DNA of 51,610 nucleotides from Sphingomonadales bacterium (GTDB lineage: Bacteria; Pseudomonadota; Alphaproteobacteria; Sphingomonadales; Sphingomonadaceae): NCBI GenBank assembly GCA_027483465.1, contig JAIXUQ010000118.1, positions 1 to 51,610 of the forward strand. Direction: 5' to 3'. Shown one piece after another: positions 1 to 10,377 of the stretch. Within the stretch, counting starts at the first letter, position 1; each line of letters starts with the position of its first letter. A program made the position numbers and the translations under genes. The notes beneath the pieces were generated by a model. That model worked only from the letters and a program-made list of their open reading frames with translations, made no database searches and was not told where the DNA came from.

Positions 1-956
<956 letters not shown>

Positions 957-1041
957 TCAGATTGTCGCAGGTTGGATAAAGGCTGGGGGCCGACTGTGCA
1001 ACCGCAGCAATCCCTTATCCGGGCAAAACTGGCAGGGGGTT

Positions 1042-2151
1042 TCAGCCGCCGTGGCCCAGCGCCCGATAATCGGCCGACTGCATTTCCATCAGCCGGCTGA
1101 CAGTGCGCTCAAATTCGAAGCTGGAATCGCCAGCCGGATAGAGCGCCGCGGGTTCGGCATCGGCACTGGCAATCAGCTTCACCCGCCGTTCGTACAGCGC
1201 ATCGATCAGGTGGATGAAGCGGATCGCTTCGTTGCGGTTTTCCGGATTGAGCCGGGGAATGCCGACGATGATCAGCGTGTGATAATGGCGGGCAATGGCA
1301 AGATAATCAGCCGCACCCAGCGGTTGCCGGCAAAGGCGGGCAAAGCTGAACACCGCCACACCCTTCAGGGACTTCGGCACGAACAGGCTGCGCCCACCGG
1401 GCAGTGGCAGTTCGGCCGATGGCACATGGGCGCGGTCTTCAGGTGGATAATCGGTGAGCCGGAAAAAGGCCGCGGCGCAGGCAGCGGTGGCCTGTGGCCC
1501 ATTGGGCACATGCCAGGTGGGGGCGCCACCCAGGCGCTGCAACCGGTAATCCGTGGGGCCATCCAGCGTCACCACATCCATCCGCTGCCCGATCAGATCG
1601 ATGAAGGGCAGGAACAGGTGGCGGTTGAGGCCGTTCAGATAAAGATCCTGCGGCGGCCGGTTGCTGGTGGTGACGATGGTGGTGCCCCGTTCCATCAGCG
1701 CGGTGAACAGGCGGGAGAGGATCGCGGCATCGGCGATATCCTTTACCTGCATCTCATCGAAACACAGCAGCCGTGCCTCGGCGGCAATGGCGGTGGCCAC
1801 GCTGATCAGCGGATCAGGCTCCCCGGCGGCGCGGGCGGCGTGGATGCGGCCGTGCACCTCGGCCATGAATTCGTGGAAGTGGCTGCGGCGCTTGGGCGCC
1901 ACGGCAGAGGCAGCGAAAAACAAATCCATCAGCATGGATTTGCCGCGGCCCACCCCGCCCCAGATGTAGAGGCCCTTGGGCGGTGGTGCCGGTTTGGCAA
2001 ACAGCCGGCCAAAGAGGCCGGTCGGGGTGGCGGGCCGGGCCAGTTCTCCCTCCAACGCAGCCAACAGAGCGGCCACGCCGGCCTGGGCGGCATCGGGCCG
2101 CAATTCGTCCGCCGCCAGCAACTGGCGGTAGCGGTCGGCGATATCAGTCAA
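1042..2151 (-). CDS. zapE: cell division protein ZapE (AFG1-like ATPase)
   Basis: P-loop ATPase of the AFG1/ZapE family, which in E. coli acts on the Z ring late in division and in mitochondria on respiratory-complex quality control. A Walker A motif GGVGRGKS lies near residues 65-72 and a Walker B-like LLCFDEMQVKDIADA follows. The C-terminal part carries the family segments RRVKLIASAD and FEFERTVSRLMEMQ. I chose a TTG start at 2151-2149, whose bases overlap the stop of the thioesterase gene (TTGACTGA), giving 369 residues, the usual family length. An in-frame ATG at 2253 would add 34 residues entirely inside the upstream gene. No clear Shine-Dalgarno precedes the TTG, so translation is probably coupled. 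Confidence 0.9.
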   Translation of the reverse strand: MTDIADRYRQLLAADELRPDAAQAGVAALLAALEGELARPATPTGLFGRLFAKPAPPPKGLYIWGGVGRGKSMLMDLFFAASAVAPKRRSHFHEFMAEVHGRIHAARAAGEPDPLISVATAIAAEARLLCFDEMQVKDIADAAILSRLFTALMERGTTIVTTSNRPPQDLYLNGLNRHLFLPFIDLIGQRMDVVTLDGPTDYRLQRLGGAPTWHVPNGPQATAACAAAFFRLTDYPPEDRAHVPSAELPLPGGRSLFVPKSLKGVAVFSFARLCRQPLGAADYLAIARHYHTLIIVGIPRLNPENRNEAIRFIHLIDALYERRVKLIASADAEPAALYPAGDSSFEFERTVSRLMEMQSADYRALGHGG

Positions 2152-2629
2152 CCTGGGTTTCGCCCGGACGGTTGGGATGACCTTCGCCGGTGGGGCGAGC
2201 CGTACGAGGGATTTTGCGCATCGTGCCGGTAAAGCTGGCGAGATTGATGCCATCCTGGGTCACCAGCCCACGCACAAACAGCATCTTGCCGGTTTCCTTC
2301 AGAATTTCGCCATGCGCCTCGATCGGCTTGCCCACGATGCCAGCCGAAAGAAAATCGGTGGCACAGCTGAGCGTGACCGCGGCGCTATTTTCCAGCTGCC
2401 GGAAAATGAAGGCAAACATCGCCATATCAATGAACGACATGATGAAGCCGCCGTGCAGATAGCCCAAGCCATTCGAATGTTTGCGGGCAGTTTCCATCCG
2501 GCATTCCACCCCGCGCGCGCCCTCGCGGAAATAGAAATCGCCCAGCATCGAGGCAAACCGGCCATCCGGATCCCGGCGCCAGACGGTCCAGCCCGCGTTG
2601 GGGCCTTCGGTGATGGTCTCGCGTGACAT
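2144..2629 (-). CDS. PaaI-family hotdog thioesterase
   Basis: A 161-residue single-domain hotdog-fold protein. The central helix reads GYLHGGFIMSFIDMAMF, the HGG motif of acyl-CoA thioesterases of the PaaI/4HBT group. The family hydrolyses aromatic or medium-chain acyl-CoA thioesters; the substrate here cannot be read from sequence. Its 3' end overlaps the start of zapE by a few bases, so the two are probably co-translated. The C-terminal tail beyond about residue 140 is Pro/Arg/Gly rich and poorly conserved in appearance. Confidence 0.85.
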   Translation of the reverse strand: MSRETITEGPNAGWTVWRRDPDGRFASMLGDFYFREGARGVECRMETARKHSNGLGYLHGGFIMSFIDMAMFAFIFRQLENSAAVTLSCATDFLSAGIVGKPIEAHGEILKETGKMLFVRGLVTQDGINLASFTGTMRKIPRTARPTGEGHPNRPGETQVD

Positions 2630-2708
2630 GGCGGCCGGTTAGCGTGACCGCTGGGTTGCGTCCAGCCGGGAAATGGCCGCGGCCGCCCGTCTGCTCATGC
2701 GCGAGCCG

Positions 2709-4355
2709 TCACGCGCGCCGGCGGACCAGGCTGTTGGCCGGTGCCTTCGCCGCCGCCGCCCGTGCCTCGTCGGCCAGCCGCTGATCCTGCAGGCGCTTGA
2801 TCGCCAGGATGATGCCGGCAAACAACAGGGCCAGATACACGTTGTCGGTCGTGCTGATGACATAACAGACGATAACGAATGAAATCAGGCCGATGGCTGC
2901 CGCGCCAGCATATTCCTCCACCGGTCTCGCCGCCCGCAGGAACACGAAGACCCCGATCCAAGCGGCGCGCAGGAACAGGCCAAAGAACCCAACGAAGCCA
3001 ATGAAACCAACATCCACCAGCATGTTGATGTAGAGACTGTCAACAATCAGGGTGATCTTGCCGGGTCGTTCCACCCCAACCGCATTGACCGAGTTGCCGG
3101 CCCCGATGCCGATCGGGTTTTTCCGCAGCTGGTTCCAGGCGTTGTTCCACTGTTCATCACGGGTTTCATCGCTGGATGCATGCTGGGAGCCGCCGAACGT
3201 GTACATCTGTAGCCGGTGACTCGTGGCCAGTGCGCCGCCCAACAGCGCCATCGCCAGCAGCAGCACAGAGAGCACCAGCCCCAGTTTCAGCGTGTCCCGC
3301 TTGTGCCCGCCGCGCAGCAACCGCAACATGCCCATGCCAGCAAAAGCAAACAGCGGGACCAACAGGCTGATGAATGCGGTGCGGGCGTTGGTGAACCAGA
3401 TGGTGTGCAACAACAGACCCAGCAGCGCGATCGCCACAGCCAGATGGCGCTTGCGCGCCTGCCAGCAGGTGTAAAGGATCAGCGGCACCATCAGAGACAG
3501 ATATTGTGTGTAGTAGAGCACGATCGGGAAGGTCGTGCGGATGCGATACCGGCTGTCCCCGGCGCGGGCTTGGGGAGACAGGAATGTGGCAAGGAAATTC
3601 TCGTCGATCCGCATGAAGGGCGGGATGTAATTTGCCCACGGCGGACTTTGCATGTAGTTTTCCAGCACCCCCACCGACATCGTGAAAACGCTTCCAAGCA
3701 CCACGGTGCGGACGATCAGGGCAATATTGGCCTCACTGGCCATCAACACGCCGGCCATCAGCACCACCGCCAAGCTTTGCAGCTGCTGCAGCAGATAATA
3801 GCTGACCGTTTCGCTCAGGCTGGGCGCCATCGGCAGCACCAGCACGTTCATCACCTCGTACAGGCCAAACAGCAGCAGGGCGATCCGATCATACCCAAGG
3901 ACTTCCGCAAGCGTGCCGCGCGCCTTGCTGTGCTGGGGATAATGCACAACCATCAGCACCAGCATCACTGCCAGCACCAGACGCGGCGGCGTGATCCACG
4001 GCAGACCGGGTATGACGATGGCGAGATAATTGGGCCAGATCACCAGGCTGAGCAGATAGAGCAGCAAGGTGCCCTTGAAATACTGCGGTTCCGCCGTCGC
4101 AACGGCATGGCGATCGGCATCGGGCAGCAGCCACATCACGGCCGCGCCCAGCATCACCACCGGCACCACGGCGAATTTCAGCAGCACGGTGCCGGCCAGG
4201 CTGGTGAGCAGCGTGGCAAACACCACGCTGACAACCATGAAGCCGATCAGGCCGGTGCGCAGCCAGGGAAACCAGGACTGATATTCCAGCGCGTTATAGG
4301 GCGCAATGATGCGGGCCGCCCGCCTCGGCAACGCCACCCGACTGGCCAACGCCAT
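2709..4355 (-). CDS. O-antigen ligase-like polytopic membrane protein
   Basis: A 548-residue integral membrane protein with about a dozen hydrophobic segments, for example FMVVSVVFATLLTSLAGTVLL and LYLLSLVIWPNYLAIVI. A long polar loop around residues 240-290 is followed by more helices with FTNARTAFISLLVPLFAF and a loop containing NPIGIGAGNSVNAVGV. That layout, with an Arg in TNART and a GIGxGN motif in the large loop, is typical of the O-antigen ligase / Wzy polymerase (Wzy_C) superfamily acting on lipid-linked polysaccharide. ATG at 4355 follows an AAGG element; a GTG at 4361 is an alternative. No glycosyltransferases accompany it, so the polymer involved is unknown. The 292 bp upstream, before sdhB, hold no gene that I can support. 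Confidence 0.75.
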   Translation of the reverse strand: MALASRVALPRRAARIIAPYNALEYQSWFPWLRTGLIGFMVVSVVFATLLTSLAGTVLLKFAVVPVVMLGAAVMWLLPDADRHAVATAEPQYFKGTLLLYLLSLVIWPNYLAIVIPGLPWITPPRLVLAVMLVLMVVHYPQHSKARGTLAEVLGYDRIALLLFGLYEVMNVLVLPMAPSLSETVSYYLLQQLQSLAVVLMAGVLMASEANIALIVRTVVLGSVFTMSVGVLENYMQSPPWANYIPPFMRIDENFLATFLSPQARAGDSRYRIRTTFPIVLYYTQYLSLMVPLILYTCWQARKRHLAVAIALLGLLLHTIWFTNARTAFISLLVPLFAFAGMGMLRLLRGGHKRDTLKLGLVLSVLLLAMALLGGALATSHRLQMYTFGGSQHASSDETRDEQWNNAWNQLRKNPIGIGAGNSVNAVGVERPGKITLIVDSLYINMLVDVGFIGFVGFFGLFLRAAWIGVFVFLRAARPVEEYAGAAAIGLISFVIVCYVISTTDNVYLALLFAGIILAIKRLQDQRLADEARAAAAKAPANSLVRRRA

Positions 4356-4647
4356 GCTCACCTTGGTTCACCCCATACATTCGCCACGGTGACTTGCCCA
4401 TTCGCCGCGTCCAAAGCCTGATACGGCCATAACCGACGAAAGTTGCCCGCATGTGACTAACATCAGCCATGCTGCACTGCAAGAGAAGCCTACCGGGCGT
4501 CTGCCGCACCGGGCGTCCATTCTGGCGTGAACACGGCCAATTCAAGCGCGACTTGCGGCAAGCGACTGACCCGGCAAAACCGTCCGAAAACGTGCCTCGA
4601 CCGGCTGACCCAACCCCACCTAGACTGATCGCGGCTGTGGCTTGTGA

Positions 4648-5433
4648 TCAGCCGGCACGCTCAAGCATCATCAGCTTGATCTCGGCAATGGCCTTGGCCG
4701 GGTTCAACCCCTTGGGGCAGACATTGGCGCAGTTCATGATGGTGTGGCAGCGATAGACGCGGAAGGGGTCTTCAAGTGCATCCAGGCGCTCGCCGGTCAT
4801 CTCGTCGCGGCTGTCGGCCAGCCAGCGATATGCCTGAAGCAGGATGGCTGGGCCCAGAAACTTGTCGCTGTTCCACCAATAAGACGGGCAGGCGGTTGAG
4901 CAGCAAGCACACAGGATACATTCATAAAGCCCATCGAGCTTCTCGCGCTCGTCCGGTGACTGGATGCGCTCCTCGCCAGACGGGGCTGGGGTAACGGTCT
5001 GCAGCCACGGCTTGATCGAGGCATATTGGGCATAGAAATGCTTGAAATCGGGAACGAGGTCCTTGATGACCTCCATGTGCGGCAGTGGTGTGATCACCAC
5101 CTCGCCCCTCACCTCCTCGATCGGCTTGGTGCAGGCCAGCGTGTTGGCACCATCGATATTCATCGAGCAGGAACCACAGATGCCTTCGCGGCACGAGCGG
5201 CGAAAGGTGAGCGTGGGGTCCACCTCGTTCTTGATCTTGATCAGCGCGTCCAGCACCATCGGGCCGGTGGCATCGAGATCAAGTGCATAGGTGTCATAAC
5301 GCGGGTTCTGGCCATCGTCCGGGTTCCAGCGGTAGATCTTGAAGCTCTTGGTCCGCGTCGCGCCGGCCGGCGCCGGATAGCGTTTGCCGTTGCCCTTGAT
5401 GACGCTGTTGGGGGGAAGAGAAAATTCAGCCAT
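4648..5433 (-). CDS. sdhB: succinate dehydrogenase iron-sulfur subunit
   Basis: Iron-sulfur subunit of complex II, passing electrons from the FAD of SdhA to quinone at the inner membrane. All three cluster-binding regions are visible in order: [14 protein letters not shown] with a later ACTK cysteine for the 2Fe-2S cluster, [16 protein letters not shown] for 4Fe-4S, and [18 protein letters not shown] for the remaining clusters. Length 261 residues, as expected. It follows sdhA after a 17-base gap and is the last gene of sdhCDAB. A start at 5433 is supported by the conserved reading frame. Confidence 0.97.
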   Translation of the reverse strand: MAEFSLPPNSVIKGNGKRYPAPAGATRTKSFKIYRWNPDDGQNPRYDTYALDLDATGPMVLDALIKIKNEVDPTLTFRRSCREGICGSCSMNIDGANTLACTKPIEEVRGEVVITPLPHMEVIKDLVPDFKHFYAQYASIKPWLQTVTPAPSGEERIQSPDEREKLDGLYECILCACCSTACPSYWWNSDKFLGPAILLQAYRWLADSRDEMTGERLDALEDPFRVYRCHTIMNCANVCPKGLNPAKAIAEIKLMMLERAG

Positions 5434-5450
5434 GGTCCATCACCGCCTGA

Positions 5451-7238
5451 TCAATAGGTCCGCGCCTTGGGCTTGATATATTCCACCTCATCCGACAGCG
5501 TGTAGGTGTGCACCGGGCGCTTGGCGAGTTCCACCGAACCGTCGCGGAACCAGCCAAGGCTGTGCACCATCCATTCATTGTCGTCTCGGTTGGGGAAATC
5601 CTCGTGCATGTGGGCGCCGCGGCTTTCGTGGCGGTTGCGCGCCATGTGCATGGTCAGAACAGCCTGACCGATCATGTTGTCCAATTCCAGCGTCTCGATC
5701 AGATCAGTGTTGAACACCATTGAACGATCAGCGGTGCCGATATCGGCCATGCGTTGATAGACGGCGTCAATCTTTCGCACGCCTTCATCCAGGATTTCGC
5801 TGGTGCGGAACACACCCGCGTTGGACTGCATGGTCTTCTGCATGGCCAGACGGATTTCGGCGGTGGTGGAACCGCCCTTGGCGTGGCGGAAACCATCCAG
5901 GCGGCCCAGGGCGAAATCAGCATTGTCCTTGGGCAAGGTAGCGTGGGCGGCGTTGGCCTTCTGGATGGCGGCGATGCGGTGGGCAGTGGCCCGACCGAAC
6001 ACGACCAGATCGATGAGGCTGTTGGAGCCGAGGCGATTGGCGCCGTGCACCGAAACGCAGGCAGCCTCGCCCACAGCGAACAGGCCGGGCACCACCTGAT
6101 CGGGGTTGCCATCCTTCAGGGTGACAACCTCACCGTGGTAATTGGTGGGAATGCCGCCCATGTTATAGTGAACCGTCGGCACCACCGGGATCGGCGCCTT
6201 CGTCACGTCAACCCCGGCGAAGACTTTGGCGGTTTCGCTGATGCCGGGCAGGCGCTGGGCCAGCACAGCGGCATCAATGTGGTTGAGGTGGAGGTGGATA
6301 TGATCGCCCTCAGCACCCACACCGCGGCCTTCGCGGATTTCCATCGCCATCGAACGAGACACCACGTCGCGGCTGGCCAGATCCTTGGCCGAAGGGGCAT
6401 AACGCTCCATGAAGCGTTCGCCCTTCGAATTGGTGAGATACCCCCCCTCCCCGCGCGCGCCTTCAGTGATCAACACCCCGGCGCCATAGATGCCGGTGGG
6501 GTGGAACTGCACGAACTCCATGTCCTGCATGGCAACGCCGGCGCGGATCGCCATGCCACCGCCATCACCTGTGGAGGTATGGGCCGAGGTGGCGGAGAAA
6601 TAGCAGCGACCATAGCCGCCGGTGGCGAGCACTGTCTGATGGCTGCGAAACCGATGGATGCTGCCATCTTCCATGTTGAGCGCAATCACGCCCCGGCATT
6701 CGCCGTTCACCATGATCAGATCGATGGCGAAATACTCGATGTAGAAATCGCAGCTGTATTTCAGGCTCTGCTGGTAGAGCGCGTGCAGCATGGCATGGCC
6801 GGTGCGGTCAGCCGCGGCGCACGTGCGCTGGGCGGGCGGGCCGGCGCCCATGTTCTGCATCATCCCGCCGAACGGGCGCTGATAGATGCGCCCGGCTTCG
6901 GTGCGGCTGAAGGGCACGCCGAAATGCTCCAGCTCGTAAACGGCGGCTGGGGCTTCGCGGCAGAGATACTCGATCGCGTCCTGATCGCCGAGCCAGTCGC
7001 TGCCCTTCACCGTGTCATACATGTGCCAGGTCCAGTGATCCGGGCCCATGTTGCCCAACGCGGCAGCAATCCCGCCTTGGGCTGCCACGGTGTGGCTGCG
7101 GGTGGGGAAAACCTTGGTGATACAAGCGGTTTTCAAGCCGGCTTCGGCGATGCCCATGGCGGCGCGCAGGCCGGAGCCCCCGGCGCCAACGACAACGGCA
7201 TCATAGACATGATCGATAATCTGATAGGCTTCTGGCAC
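5451..7238 (-). CDS. sdhA: succinate dehydrogenase flavoprotein subunit
   Basis: Flavoprotein of complex II, oxidising succinate to fumarate. The FAD-binding [12 protein letters not shown] is followed by [10 protein letters not shown], whose histidine carries the covalent flavin. [11 protein letters not shown] and [22 protein letters not shown] are substrate and active-site regions. I start at GTG 7238-7236 ([17 protein letters not shown]), preceded by GGGA at a suitable distance. This gives 595 residues, the usual size, and places the start just after the sdhD stop. An upstream in-frame start at 7268 would overlap sdhD and looks less natural. Confidence 0.96.
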   Translation of the reverse strand: MPEAYQIIDHVYDAVVVGAGGSGLRAAMGIAEAGLKTACITKVFPTRSHTVAAQGGIAAALGNMGPDHWTWHMYDTVKGSDWLGDQDAIEYLCREAPAAVYELEHFGVPFSRTEAGRIYQRPFGGMMQNMGAGPPAQRTCAAADRTGHAMLHALYQQSLKYSCDFYIEYFAIDLIMVNGECRGVIALNMEDGSIHRFRSHQTVLATGGYGRCYFSATSAHTSTGDGGGMAIRAGVAMQDMEFVQFHPTGIYGAGVLITEGARGEGGYLTNSKGERFMERYAPSAKDLASRDVVSRSMAMEIREGRGVGAEGDHIHLHLNHIDAAVLAQRLPGISETAKVFAGVDVTKAPIPVVPTVHYNMGGIPTNYHGEVVTLKDGNPDQVVPGLFAVGEAACVSVHGANRLGSNSLIDLVVFGRATAHRIAAIQKANAAHATLPKDNADFALGRLDGFRHAKGGSTTAEIRLAMQKTMQSNAGVFRTSEILDEGVRKIDAVYQRMADIGTADRSMVFNTDLIETLELDNMIGQAVLTMHMARNRHESRGAHMHEDFPNRDDNEWMVHSLGWFRDGSVELAKRPVHTYTLSDEVEYIKPKARTY

Positions 7239-7254
7239 GTTCAATATCCCGCAA

Positions 7255-7638
7255 TCAGGCCGGAGCAAGCGCCACCTTCAGCACCGAAAACAGCGCGAAG
7301 GCAGCCATCACGAATGTGTAGAAATTGAGCGCGAGCATGGCGATGACGCGCTTTGACCCATGCAGATAATCTTCGAGCAGCACCTGCACGCCCAGGCGGA
7401 AATGCCAGAAGACGCTGACGATCATCAGGCACATCGGCACGGCCACGATCGGTTGCGCCAGCCACAGCCGGGCGCTGGCATAATCCAGACTGGGCAACCG
7501 AGCCAGGCTGAAAGCGAACCACAGCACCAGGATCAGGCTGGCAACCGCAGTGACGCGCTGCAACCACCAATGATGCACAACGCCGCCGCCGGCCGCGCCC
7601 AAACCGCGCACGCGGCCGAGTTGGGTACCATTGCCCAT
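7255..7638 (-). CDS. sdhD: succinate dehydrogenase membrane anchor subunit
   Basis: Hydrophobic anchor subunit of complex II, helping bind haem b and quinone. It has 127 residues with three membrane segments: around [36 protein letters not shown] and [20 protein letters not shown]. The second carries the HxRLGxQ-like segment [18 protein letters not shown], whose histidine region is typical of SdhD. ATG at 7638-7636 lies two bases after the sdhC stop, so the two are almost certainly co-translated. Confidence 0.92.
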   Translation of the reverse strand: MGNGTQLGRVRGLGAAGGGVVHHWWLQRVTAVASLILVLWFAFSLARLPSLDYASARLWLAQPIVAVPMCLMIVSVFWHFRLGVQVLLEDYLHGSKRVIAMLALNFYTFVMAAFALFSVLKVALAPA

Positions 7639-7640
7639 GA

Positions 7641-8051
7641 TCAGAGCCCTTTGCCGAGGAAGATGAAGGCCCAGAAGGCTGCGGTGGCGAGGACGCCAAA
7701 GCCGAACGCCATCAGCGCCATGCACCGCGATGTGGCCAGATCATAGCCTTCGCCGGCATCCATGATGAAGTGGCGCAGGCCGCTTCCCATGTGCTGAAAC
7801 ATGCACCAGGTGAAGCCGACACCCACGATCAGACCCAGCGGCGAGAAGACGATGGCCTGGAAGAAACGATAATAGTCCGGCCCGCTGGCCAGCGCCGCCA
7901 GCCACCAAGTGAAGAACAGCACAGCGCCAAAGGCCATCGCGTTGCCGGTGGCGCGATGCACGATCGACACCGCCATGTGTACCCGCCATTTCCAGATGGT
8001 GAGGTGCGGCGACAATGGGCGCGGCACTGGCGCGGTTGGACGTGAAGCCAT
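7641..8051 (-). CDS. sdhC: succinate dehydrogenase cytochrome b556 subunit
   Basis: Cytochrome b subunit of complex II. The 136 residues contain the SdhC signatures RPLSPHLTIWKW near the N-terminus, SIVHRATGNAMAFG (serine and arginine at the quinone site) and HMGSGLRHFIMDAG with the haem-ligand histidine. Three transmembrane helices are visible. It is the first gene of sdhCDAB; GGGGG immediately before the ATG at 8051 serves as ribosome-binding site, and a plausible promoter lies 58 bases upstream. Confidence 0.95.
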   Translation of the reverse strand: MASRPTAPVPRPLSPHLTIWKWRVHMAVSIVHRATGNAMAFGAVLFFTWWLAALASGPDYYRFFQAIVFSPLGLIVGVGFTWCMFQHMGSGLRHFIMDAGEGYDLATSRCMALMAFGFGVLATAAFWAFIFLGKGL

Positions 8052-8108
8052 TGATCCCCCTTCTGGCCGGCCACACGCAGCGGCCGGCGATCATCATTTC
8101 ACCGCGCA

Positions 8109-8136
8109 ACCATAACGTGCTGGCGCTGCGGTGCAA
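8109..8136 (-). promoter_or_regulatory. predicted sigma-70-type promoter of sdhCDAB
   Basis: Read on the minus strand, TTGCAC (8136-8131) and TATGGT (8114-8109) are separated by 16 bases, 58 bases upstream of the sdhC start. The transcript would carry a 5' leader containing a perfect 7-bp hairpin (8066-8088, GCCGGCC / GGCCGGC with a 9-base loop). Assigned by eye only. Confidence 0.35.
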
Positions 8137-8169
8137 CAGTCAAGCGCCAGCCACGCCTTGCTGCCGCCT

Positions 8170-8604
8170 TCAGCCGCACTGGATCAGCACGGTGCGTTCC
8201 AGCCCGGCATAGCGGTGCACCAGCGCCTCGCGATAGCCGGCATCGGCCATCATGGCGAGGAAATGCTGCCGGCTCGGATAGCGAACCAGCAGCAGCTTGT
8301 CCCAATCGGTGGCCTCGGTGCCCGCCTGCCCAATGAAGACCTGTTCGCACGGCCCGTCGTAGATCACTTCGGCCTGGCTGATCGCACCCACCGCCACGGT
8401 GAAGGCATGCTGATACCGGTCATAGGCGACCTTGCCGCTGGACGGTGCCATGCCCAATTCGGGTGGATAATCGGCCGTTTCCCGGAACTTGAGCAGGTTC
8501 ATCATCACCACCGGTCCGTCGCGGCCATGATCGCGCAAGGCGCGCACCTGATCGCGGGTGGGATCGATATCGGCGTGGTGGTTGGCAAGCTGAGGTATGG
8601 CCAT
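8170..8604 (-). CDS. DUF1330-like dimeric alpha-beta barrel protein
   Basis: A 144-residue protein resembling DUF1330, small ferredoxin-like/alpha-beta barrel proteins of unknown function. Typical pieces are DGPVVMMNLLKF near the N-terminus, YDRYQHAFTVAVGAISQAEVIYDG, and WDKLLLVRYPSRQHFLAMMADAGY, with the recurrent RYPS and F..M patterns of that family. I start at ATG 8604; a TTG at 8619 would add five residues. It diverges from the P450 operon, with 85 bases between the starts, so the two may share control. The substrate or role is not inferable. Confidence 0.75.
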   Translation of the reverse strand: MAIPQLANHHADIDPTRDQVRALRDHGRDGPVVMMNLLKFRETADYPPELGMAPSSGKVAYDRYQHAFTVAVGAISQAEVIYDGPCEQVFIGQAGTEATDWDKLLLVRYPSRQHFLAMMADAGYREALVHRYAGLERTVLIQCG

Positions 8605-8689
8605 GATGGGGACTCGCAAGGCTGTTCAATCCAGCGTAGCATGCGCTTCAAGACCGCCAAGAGGCGGCGCACAAAATGGGGAGGATGAT

Positions 8690-9928
8690 ATGGCGACTCT
8701 GTCTCCGGCGGCCGGGCTGGATGTGCCACTGGCTGCCATCGATGTTTCGGATGCCACGCTTTACGCCACGGACAGTTGGCGGCCGGTGTTTGCCCGGCTG
8801 CGCGCCGAAGCGCCGGTGCATTTCCAGCCCAACAGCCCGTTTGGCCCCTATTGGTCGGTCAGCCGCCATGCCGACATCATGGCGGTGGAGGCACGACCCG
8901 ACATCTTCTCCAGCAGCCATGAATTTGGCGGCATCACCATCCTGGACCTGTTCGACGAGTTCAACCTGCCGCAGTTCATCGCGATGGACCGGCCAAAGCA
9001 CAGTGAGCAGCGCCGGGTGGTGGCACCGGCCTTTGGGCCATCGGAAATTGCCCGCATGGCCATCGAGGTGCGGCGGCGCACGCAGGAATTGCTCGACAGC
9101 CTGCCGGTGGGACAAGCATTTGACTGGGTGGACAAGGTTTCCATCGAGCTGACCACGCAAATGCTGGCCATCTTGTTCGATTATCCTTGGGCGAAGCGCC
9201 GCGATCTCACCCTTTGGTCCGATTGGGGCGGCGATATCGAGGCGGCGCTCAACCCGGCCACCAACCTGATCCGGCATCAGCACATGCTGGACATGACCCA
9301 TGCCCTGGATGCGCTCATGGCCGAACGCAAGGCAAAGCCCCCCAGCGGCGATCTGATCAGCGCCATGGCCCACAGCGAGGCGATGGGCGACATGCCGTTC
9401 AAGGAGCGCACCGGCAATTATATCCTGCTGATTGTGGGCGGCAACGACACCACCCGCAATTCGATGTCGGGCCTGGTTGAAGCGTTCAATCGCCATGATG
9501 GCGAATGGGCGCGGCTGGAGGCCGATGCCAGCCTGATCCCCAACGCGGTTTCCGAGTTGATCCGCTGGCAGACGCCGCTGGCCCATATGCGGCGCACGGC
9601 AGTGGCCGATGCCGATATCGCCGGGGTGCCGGTGAGGAAGGGCGACAAGATTGTCGTGTGGTACATCAGCGGCAACCGCGACGAGGAGGTGTTCCCCGAT
9701 GCCGAACGCTTTGATGTTGGCCGCGCCAATGCCCGCCGGCATCTGTCGTTCGGGTTTGGCGTGCACCGCTGCGTGGGCGCGCGGCTGGCGGAACTGCAAC
9801 TGAATGTGCTGATCGAGGAATTGCTCGCCCGCCGGGTCTTCCCGCGCCAGACTGGACCGGCCGAATATGTGCCGCAGGCCTTCGTCCATGGTTTCCGCAA
9901 GCTGCCGGTTGTGCTTGAACGGCGTTGA
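8690..9928 (+). CDS. cytochrome P450
   Basis: Soluble bacterial P450 of 412 residues that would hydroxylate a hydrophobic substrate using a ferredoxin partner. The I-helix oxygen-activation motif is GGNDTT (residues 250-255), the K-helix ExxR is E289-R292 in SELIRW, and the haem loop FGFGVHRCVG contains the thiolate ligand Cys361. The helix C segment HSEQRRVVAPAF is also canonical. Start chosen at ATG 8690 because GGGGAGG sits just upstream; an upstream in-frame start at 8597 lacks this. The sequence is of the CYP125/142/109-like bacterial type often linked to steroid, terpene or fatty-acid use, but no specific substrate can be assigned. No ferredoxin gene is adjacent. Its stop overlaps the cupin start (TGATG). 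Confidence 0.95.
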   Translation: MATLSPAAGLDVPLAAIDVSDATLYATDSWRPVFARLRAEAPVHFQPNSPFGPYWSVSRHADIMAVEARPDIFSSSHEFGGITILDLFDEFNLPQFIAMDRPKHSEQRRVVAPAFGPSEIARMAIEVRRRTQELLDSLPVGQAFDWVDKVSIELTTQMLAILFDYPWAKRRDLTLWSDWGGDIEAALNPATNLIRHQHMLDMTHALDALMAERKAKPPSGDLISAMAHSEAMGDMPFKERTGNYILLIVGGNDTTRNSMSGLVEAFNRHDGEWARLEADASLIPNAVSELIRWQTPLAHMRRTAVADADIAGVPVRKGDKIVVWYISGNRDEEVFPDAERFDVGRANARRHLSFGFGVHRCVGARLAELQLNVLIEELLARRVFPRQTGPAEYVPQAFVHGFRKLPVVLERR

Positions 9929-10377
9929 TGCCGAAGCTCGATCCTGCCGCCCTGCCCGTCATCGCCGGTTCGGGCTATCTGGCGCCCTATCGCGAAGCCG
10001 TGGCCGGCCGCAGTTGGCAGGCGGTCGCCGCGGCCGGCGGGTTGACGCAATTTGGTGCCAATCTCGTCACCCTCGCGCCCGGTGCCTGGTCCAGCCAGCG
10101 CCATTGGCACAGCCATGAAGACGAGATGGTGGTGATACTGGCCGGCGAGGCGGTGCTGGTGGAAGCGCAGGACGAGACGCTGCTTCGCGCCGGGGACATC
10201 GCCTGTTTCCCGGCCGGCAACCCAAATGGCCATCACCTCCAGAACCGCAGTGATGCGCCCTGCCGCTTCCTTGCCATTGGCACGGATCGGCCCGATGATG
10301 ATGAATGCCATTATCCGGATATCGACATGCATCTTGATCGCACCGGCTTCCACCGCAAATCTGACCGGCCGTCATGA
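9928..10377 (+). CDS. cupin-domain protein
   Basis: A single-domain cupin of 149 residues. The first motif is HWHSHEDEMVVILAGEAVL, with the metal-ligand pattern HxH...E, and the second motif is LRAGDIACFPAGNPNGHH, ending in the third ligand histidine. Cupins of this build bind metal and serve as sensors or as small enzymes such as isomerases and dioxygenases. The ATG at 9928 shares a base with the P450 stop, and its own stop overlaps the next ATG, so P450, cupin and hydrolase form one translationally coupled unit. Function beyond metal binding is unknown. Confidence 0.85.
   Translation: MPKLDPAALPVIAGSGYLAPYREAVAGRSWQAVAAAGGLTQFGANLVTLAPGAWSSQRHWHSHEDEMVVILAGEAVLVEAQDETLLRAGDIACFPAGNPNGHHLQNRSDAPCRFLAIGTDRPDDDECHYPDIDMHLDRTGFHRKSDRPS

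Noticed and set aside
4356-4647. Possible small gene between sdhB and the O-antigen ligase-like gene
   Set aside because: Short frames exist on both strands, but none has a convincing ribosome-binding site or protein-like composition; the gap probably holds the ligase promoter.
5754-7328. 524-codon open frame opposite sdhA
   Set aside because: Same shadow effect; sdhA motifs on the other strand are definitive.
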